The notes beneath the pieces are model-generated. The model saw only the letters and a program-made list of their open reading frames with translations. It searched no databases and was not told the origin of the DNA. This document shows positions 60,553 through 64,000 of a stretch of DNA of 64,000 nt, piece after piece. Made by a program: the position numbers and the translations under genes. The stretch's first letter is position 1. Every line of letters starts with the position of its first letter. The stretch is from contig JAGYIR010000014.1 in the NCBI GenBank assembly GCA_018402525.1, positions 186,001 through 250,000 of the forward strand. The letters run 5' to 3'. The DNA is from Crocinitomicaceae bacterium. GTDB lineage: Bacteria; Bacteroidota; Bacteroidia; Flavobacteriales_D; Crocinitomicaceae.

Positions 60553-61230
60553 CTATTTCAATGGCGAAGATACTATATAATGGTCAATAAATTCTCGTAC
60601 GCAGCCATCGCCTCCCTTTTTATTTAAAATTAGGTCAACATTTGACTTTACAACTGCCACAGCATCTGACGGACATGCTGCAAATCCAACGCTTTTCATT
60701 ACTTCCAGATCGTTGATATCATCTCCTATAATCGCAACATTTTCAACGGTCAAATTCAACTTCGCACAGAGTTCTTTGAGCGTTTCCATTTTTGGATTTC
60801 GACTCACTGAGCAATGCTGAATTCCCAACATCTCCGCTCTACGCTGCACTGCTTCGGCTTTAAAACCAGAAGAAATGATTGCTACTTGGAAATCATTTTT
60901 AGTCAAATGCATGATGGCCATTCCATCTTTGGCATTGAACTTTTTCATTTGATCGCCATTTTCAGTGAAATACATTCCTCCATCCGTCATGACGCCGTCC
61001 ACGTCGATCACCAACAATTTTATCTTTTCTAATTTCACCTTAAAGTGATTCGATTTAAACGGATGATTGAACAGCAATGCGAACAAATCTACTTCGTATT
61101 CGTCACAAATCACTTCTAAATCTGAAACTGCCAATTCATCCACCGCATCAACATCCAAATCCGCCAAAAACTCTTCGAAGTCCAGTCCAAATTTATCGCA
61201 TAATCCGCGTATGTTTTTCTCTAAATACAT
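60553..61230 (-). CDS. KdsC-like HAD phosphatase with an N-terminal helical extension
   Basis: A 225-residue protein. Residues 68-225 are a HAD phosphatase of the KdsC/YrbI type (3-deoxy-D-manno-octulosonate 8-phosphate phosphatase): KIKLLVIDVDGVMTDGGMYF gives the nucleophile pair D76/D78, AIISSGF is motif II, KMETLKELCAKL holds the motif III Lys, and IGDDINDLEVMKSVGFAACPSDA is motif IV. The usual family length is about 170 residues. The extra 60 at the start (IRGLCDKFGLDFEEFLADLD ... LEVICDEYEVDLFALLF) look helical and resemble a Cro/XRE-type five-helix fold by spacing, without a clear DNA-recognition basic face; it is acidic. It lies between DAHP synthase (4-base gap) and the LYS1-like gene. 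Confidence 0.82.
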   Translation of the reverse strand: MYLEKNIRGLCDKFGLDFEEFLADLDVDAVDELAVSDLEVICDEYEVDLFALLFNHPFKSNHFKVKLEKIKLLVIDVDGVMTDGGMYFTENGDQMKKFNAKDGMAIMHLTKNDFQVAIISSGFKAEAVQRRAEMLGIQHCSVSRNPKMETLKELCAKLNLTVENVAIIGDDINDLEVMKSVGFAACPSDAVAVVKSNVDLILNKKGGDGCVREFIDHYIVSSPLK

Positions 61231-61234
61231 CGTT

Positions 61235-62233
61235 TTAAATCATTGAATATCCAACGCTTGCTGCAACTGGCCTCAAACTCTCTACCAACTGTTTGAATTC
61301 ATCGTAATTCAATTGCTGAGAAGCATCTGACTTCGCAACTTTTGGGTTAGGATGTGTTTCAATCAACAAACCGTCGATTCCCATTGCAACGCATGCACGC
61401 GATAAAACAGGTACACCGTAGGCATAACCCATGGCATGACTTGGGTCTAACACAATTGGTAAATTCGTGTGTTCTTGCAACCATGCTACTCCGCACAAAT
61501 CTAGTGTAAATCGTGTGTTCGTTTCAAATGTTCGCAAACCACGTTCACATAATATCACGTTTTCATTTCCACCAGAAAGCACGAATTCTGCGGCTTGAAC
61601 AAATTCCTTTAGCGTTGTTCCGAATCCACGTTTGATGAGGACAGGTTTTTGCGTTTTCGCGCAAGCACGTAGAATTCCTTGATCGTACATTGCTTTTGCT
61701 CCGACCTGAATAACATCTGAATGTTCTATAATTTCGTGAATATGCGTTGCGTCTCTAGCTTCTGTAATAACACTCAACCCATATTCCTCACGCATCTTCA
61801 CCAACAACTTCAAGCCTTCCAATCCCATTCCTTGAAATGAATACGGACTTGTTCGTGGTTTATAGCATCCTCCACGCAATGTTGTCAATCCCAAACCTAC
61901 CAATAGTTCTGCCGCGGAACGAATTTGCTCTTCGGATTCAACAGAACAAGGTCCTCCCATCAAAAGCGTTGCATTTTGCTGCCCTCCAATCGTTACATTA
62001 CCGATTTTCACTTCTCGTTTATCGGAACGGTATTTTTTTGAGGCAAGTTGAATATCGTTGTCAAACACCCAAAATTCATCCACAAAGGCTTCAATGTCCT
62101 GCGGGACTTCTTTCAACAAAGCTTCAGTTATCAATACATTTTTTTCGCCAGATTTGAGAAGAAAACCGTTGTATTGTTTAGCGATAAGCTGTGCTTTTTC
62201 GTTGGAAATAGTGTCTTTGAGGTGTAAAATCAT
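61235..62233 (-). CDS. aroF: 3-deoxy-7-phosphoheptulonate (DAHP) synthase, type I-beta
   Basis: A 332-residue enzyme that condenses PEP with erythrose-4-phosphate, the first step of aromatic amino-acid synthesis. Residues 1-70 form the ferredoxin-like regulatory domain typical of type I-beta enzymes. The barrel has GPCSVES at 94-100 (metal Cys96), RGGCYKPRTSPYSFQG at 120-135 (the DAHP-synthase-specific KPRTSPY), ITEARD, VQVGAKAMYDQGIL-like, VLIKRGFGTTLKEF, ILCERGLRTFE and VLDPSHAMGY (metal His). There is no chorismate-mutase domain. The KPRTSPY motif excludes the related KDO-8-phosphate synthase. It overlaps the epimerase-CBS gene by 4 bases (ATGA) and precedes the KdsC-like gene by 4 bases, an unusual context for this enzyme. 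Confidence 0.9.
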   Translation of the reverse strand: MILHLKDTISNEKAQLIAKQYNGFLLKSGEKNVLITEALLKEVPQDIEAFVDEFWVFDNDIQLASKKYRSDKREVKIGNVTIGGQQNATLLMGGPCSVESEEQIRSAAELLVGLGLTTLRGGCYKPRTSPYSFQGMGLEGLKLLVKMREEYGLSVITEARDATHIHEIIEHSDVIQVGAKAMYDQGILRACAKTQKPVLIKRGFGTTLKEFVQAAEFVLSGGNENVILCERGLRTFETNTRFTLDLCGVAWLQEHTNLPIVLDPSHAMGYAYGVPVLSRACVAMGIDGLLIETHPNPKVAKSDASQQLNYDEFKQLVESLRPVAASVGYSMI

Positions 62234-63234
62234 AATTCTCCTTTTATAAGGTTTACAAAAGTAACAATTCCTTTTGCATATCCTTCCTTGCTTACCACAG
62301 GAAGGTACATAATTGGAAAGTTACTTCGTTTAATTAATTGCAGCATTTCTACCACCGTTGCTGTTTCTAAAATATGCGTCGGCGATTCGTTGATGAAATT
62401 CACCGGATTCGTTTTGTTCAAGTCCGCTAAGGAATTCAATAATCCCTTTCGCACGTCTGCATTCGAAATGATTCCCTTTAATTTTTCATTTTCGTCGACC
62501 ACCAAGGTGAAACTGAGTCTTCCCGCATCAATCGTCTTCAATACACGTTCTAACGATAAATCTTTCAATGCAAGTACGGGCGATTCTTCCAATGGAATCA
62601 TGAAATCTGCTACGGTGTATTCCGATTCTATTGATCTTTTGGTGAGGTTCATGAGCGCATTCCCCACACTTGCTGCATTGAACAAGTACGATCCTGAAAC
62701 GGCACTTGTTACCCCCATGTTTCTCAATATGAACGAAACTTCGGGATTAACGCCACCATCCACGTGGATCGATTTTCCCGGGTAATTATTTCTAAATTCT
62801 CTAATCTTCGAAAAATTGACGGTATCAAACTTTCCGCCACTTTGGCCAGGAATAGTCGCCATGATGAGAATGAAATCATATTTTTTGAACTCGTCGAAAA
62901 TACGAACCGATGTCGGAGTAATCACGGCTATCCCCTTTCGACCGGTAACAGTTTCCGGAATTTCCAAAGGTTCTTTTAAATCTTCGTATTGGAAGGTGAT
63001 GTATTCCACAGGAACCTCTTCCAACAATTGATAATACTTGCTGGGGTGTTCGGTAATGATATGCAAATCAATGGGAACATCGCATAATTCACGGATGGTT
63101 CGAATATCGTCAAATACCGATACATCATCATTACAATCCACATGGAGCAAGTCGACTTGATGGCTGACCAAATCCTTGATTACTTCTTGCAGGGGACGTT
63201 TTTTATCGCTGTATATCGATGCTGATATTTTCAT
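62230..63234 (-). CDS. Ribulose-phosphate 3-epimerase-like domain fused to a CBS pair
   Basis: A 334-residue two-part protein. Residues 1-200 are a ribulose-phosphate 3-epimerase-like barrel: KISASIYSD at the start, metal-site H31 and D33 in LLHVDCND, H58 in IDLHIIT, IMATIPGQSGGKF (GxSGQxF-like phosphate loop) and D159 in IHVDGGVN, so the four metal ligands appear kept. Residues 205-334 are two CBS domains (about 208-265 and 275-332). Canonical Rpe has about 220 residues and no CBS. The CBS sequences (ADFMIPLEESPVLALKDLSL..., VVDENEKLKGIISNADVRKGLL) resemble those of the KdsD arabinose-5-phosphate isomerase. CBS pairs bind adenine nucleotides, so ligand control of sugar-phosphate flux is likely. 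Overlaps neighbours on both sides by 4 bases. Confidence 0.82.
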   Translation of the reverse strand: MKISASIYSDKKRPLQEVIKDLVSHQVDLLHVDCNDDVSVFDDIRTIRELCDVPIDLHIITEHPSKYYQLLEEVPVEYITFQYEDLKEPLEIPETVTGRKGIAVITPTSVRIFDEFKKYDFILIMATIPGQSGGKFDTVNFSKIREFRNNYPGKSIHVDGGVNPEVSFILRNMGVTSAVSGSYLFNAASVGNALMNLTKRSIESEYTVADFMIPLEESPVLALKDLSLERVLKTIDAGRLSFTLVVDENEKLKGIISNADVRKGLLNSLADLNKTNPVNFINESPTHILETATVVEMLQLIKRSNFPIMYLPVVSKEGYAKGIVTFVNLIKGEL

Positions 63235-63620
63235 TCGGTGGGGATATAAATGGGTTCAAATTTCGAATTACAAATCACCAGTTGAAGCGATTCTTCATCC
63301 ATGTTCGCTTGAATTTGCTGTTCAAGTTCACTCAATAGTTTTCGTTCTTCGAACGACATATTTTTCACGTTTTCAGGAACATTGGCGATCATGCGTAATT
63401 GCACCGTTTCCTTTAAGCGCACTAATTGAAGGTCTTGCTTGTCTGCAGCGATCAATTGATTTTCCTTCCAGAAAAGGGCGATGTTCTCGGCAAGTTTCTC
63501 ATCGTTTCGATCGGTGAAATAAACAGTAAGATTATCGCCTACCACTTTGTGACCGAAATCACCCGCACACGCCGAAAGCAAAATCACCAGAAGATAAAAA
63601 ACTATTCCTTTCACGCCCAT
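63231..63620 (-). CDS. Small lipoprotein heading the epimerase-CBS operon
   Basis: A 129-residue protein with an N-terminal lipoprotein signal (MGVKGIVFYLLVILLSACAG, lipobox LSAC). The mature part is alpha/beta (VVGDNLTVYFTDRNDEKLAENIALFWKE ... KQDLQLVRLKETVQLRMIAN ... FEERKLLSELEQQIQANM) and ends SKFEPIYIPTE. I do not recognise the family. It is the first gene of the run 63.6-57.4 kb on the minus strand; its TGA stop overlaps the start of the epimerase-CBS gene (ATGA), so expression is coupled, but the functional link to sugar phosphates is unclear. Confidence 0.72.
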   Translation of the reverse strand: MGVKGIVFYLLVILLSACAGDFGHKVVGDNLTVYFTDRNDEKLAENIALFWKENQLIAADKQDLQLVRLKETVQLRMIANVPENVKNMSFEERKLLSELEQQIQANMDEESLQLVICNSKFEPIYIPTE

Positions 63621-63669
63621 CGATTATTGCGCTAATATAATGAAAAGGATGTGAAAGAAAATCATTTCG

Positions 63670-63702
63670 TTTGCAATGATTCAAACAAATTTTATATCTT
63701 CA
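63670..63702 (+). promoter_or_regulatory. Probable promoter (TTTG and TATCTTCA) of the last gene
   Basis: TTTG at 63670-63673 and a degenerate -7 box TATCTTCA at 63695-63702 (two mismatches to TAnnTTTG), 21 bases apart, 26 bases ahead of the start codon at 63729. Confidence 0.35.
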
Positions 63703-63728
63703 AAGCATAAAACTAAAAACAAAGTGCT

Positions 63729-64000
63729 ATGCTAAAGAAAAGTCTCTTCATCCTTGGATTCCTGCTACTCACCTCTGTTTCAAAAGCACAAGTGGACGTT
63801 AAAAATGTAGTGAAAGAAATGCAAGAATGTAAATGCGATGAAATCATTATGATTACAGGTTCAATTGAAAAAAAGTACACTGCTTCGTGGTTGGAAGGCA
63901 TTGAAGAAAAAGACGGAATGATTCAATTTTCGAAAGGAAACATAATACACAAATGGAATCCTGACCAAATTAAATTCATTGAAAATGGTGGACGTTTTAT
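63729..64000 (+). CDS. Secreted protein, 3' end beyond the window (partial)
   Basis: The frame from ATG 63729 is open to the window end (at least 90 codons). It starts MLKKSLFILGFLLLTSVSKA and continues QVDVKNVVKEMQECKCDEI; a clear signal peptide with cleavage after KA. The mature part reads ITGSIEKKYTASWLEGIEEKDG and later IHKWNPDQIKFIENGG. No family was recognised from the visible part. It is divergent from the small-lipoprotein gene, with 108 bases between. Confidence 0.7.
   Translation, partial: MLKKSLFILGFLLLTSVSKAQVDVKNVVKEMQECKCDEIIMITGSIEKKYTASWLEGIEEKDGMIQFSKGNIIHKWNPDQIKFIENGGRF

Noticed and set aside
61235-62233. KDO-8-phosphate synthase (KdsA)
   Set aside because: The barrel has KPRTSPYSFQG, diagnostic of DAHP synthase, and an N-terminal ferredoxin-like domain absent from KdsA.

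Overview
The window is AT-rich, densely coded chromosome from a member of the Bacteroidota, most likely order Flavobacteriales (Crocinitomicaceae/Fluviicola-like; genus level is a guess). The signs are type IX secretion parts (PorX, a type-B sorting-domain protein, PorP/SprF, an OmpA-family protein), the Bacteroidota promoter hexamer form TAnnTTTG upstream of several genes, the phylum-specific DUF4290-murA pair, an Asp-type MurA and a flavobacterial DnaJ with only one zinc centre. No rRNA, tRNA, insertion sequence, phage, plasmid origin or CRISPR array was seen; this is mostly core genome with small accessory spots.

Layout. 1-4.5 kb: a flavin-dependent halogenase-like gene plus a DUF1702 gene (probable secondary-metabolism pair), then a reverse-strand glycosyltransferase and small membrane protein. 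4.7-7.5 kb: a hut operon for the formylglutamate branch of histidine breakdown (N-formylglutamate amidohydrolase, hutF, hutD). 7.5-10.4 kb: small lipoproteins and a secreted EEP-family hydrolase. 10.4-14.1 kb (minus): porX-tsaE-ald-HsdR_N-domain operon, divergent from an HD-domain phosphohydrolase. 16.2-22.8 kb: guaB, three linked periplasmic PPIase/chaperone genes, moxR. 23.4-30.2 kb: a type IX secretion cassette (1254-aa type-B substrate, PorP/SprF, OmpA-family protein). 30.5-34.6 kb: lpdA and purL separated by a repeat-rich intergenic region. 35-37.9 kb: DUF4290, murA, a TlpA-like thioredoxin. 37.9-43.9 kb (minus): Ppx/GppA, an ABC-2 exporter pair, a CPBP protease, dnaJ, grpE. 44-48.3 kb: a lone polytopic membrane protein, a lipoprotein, an Mpl-type Mur ligase. 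48.4-54.9 kb (minus): ApbE and a 1848-aa secreted TPR-repeat protein. 55-57.3 kb: a DAO-family oxidase and gcvT. 57.4-63.6 kb (minus): a compact seven-gene run including a ribulose-phosphate-epimerase/CBS fusion, DAHP synthase, a KdsC-like phosphatase with a novel N-terminal extension, a LYS1-like dehydrogenase and a UMF1 transporter. The window ends inside a secreted-protein gene.

The most interesting items are the epimerase-CBS / DAHP synthase / KdsC-like run (a possible undescribed 3-deoxy-sugar or regulatory module), the 21-repeat secreted TPR protein with its conserved-looking C-terminal cap, the halogenase-DUF1702 pair, the MurA Cys-to-Asp active site, the DnaJ with a selectively lost zinc centre, and several families of intergenic repeats. 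No fully new defence or mobile system was found.
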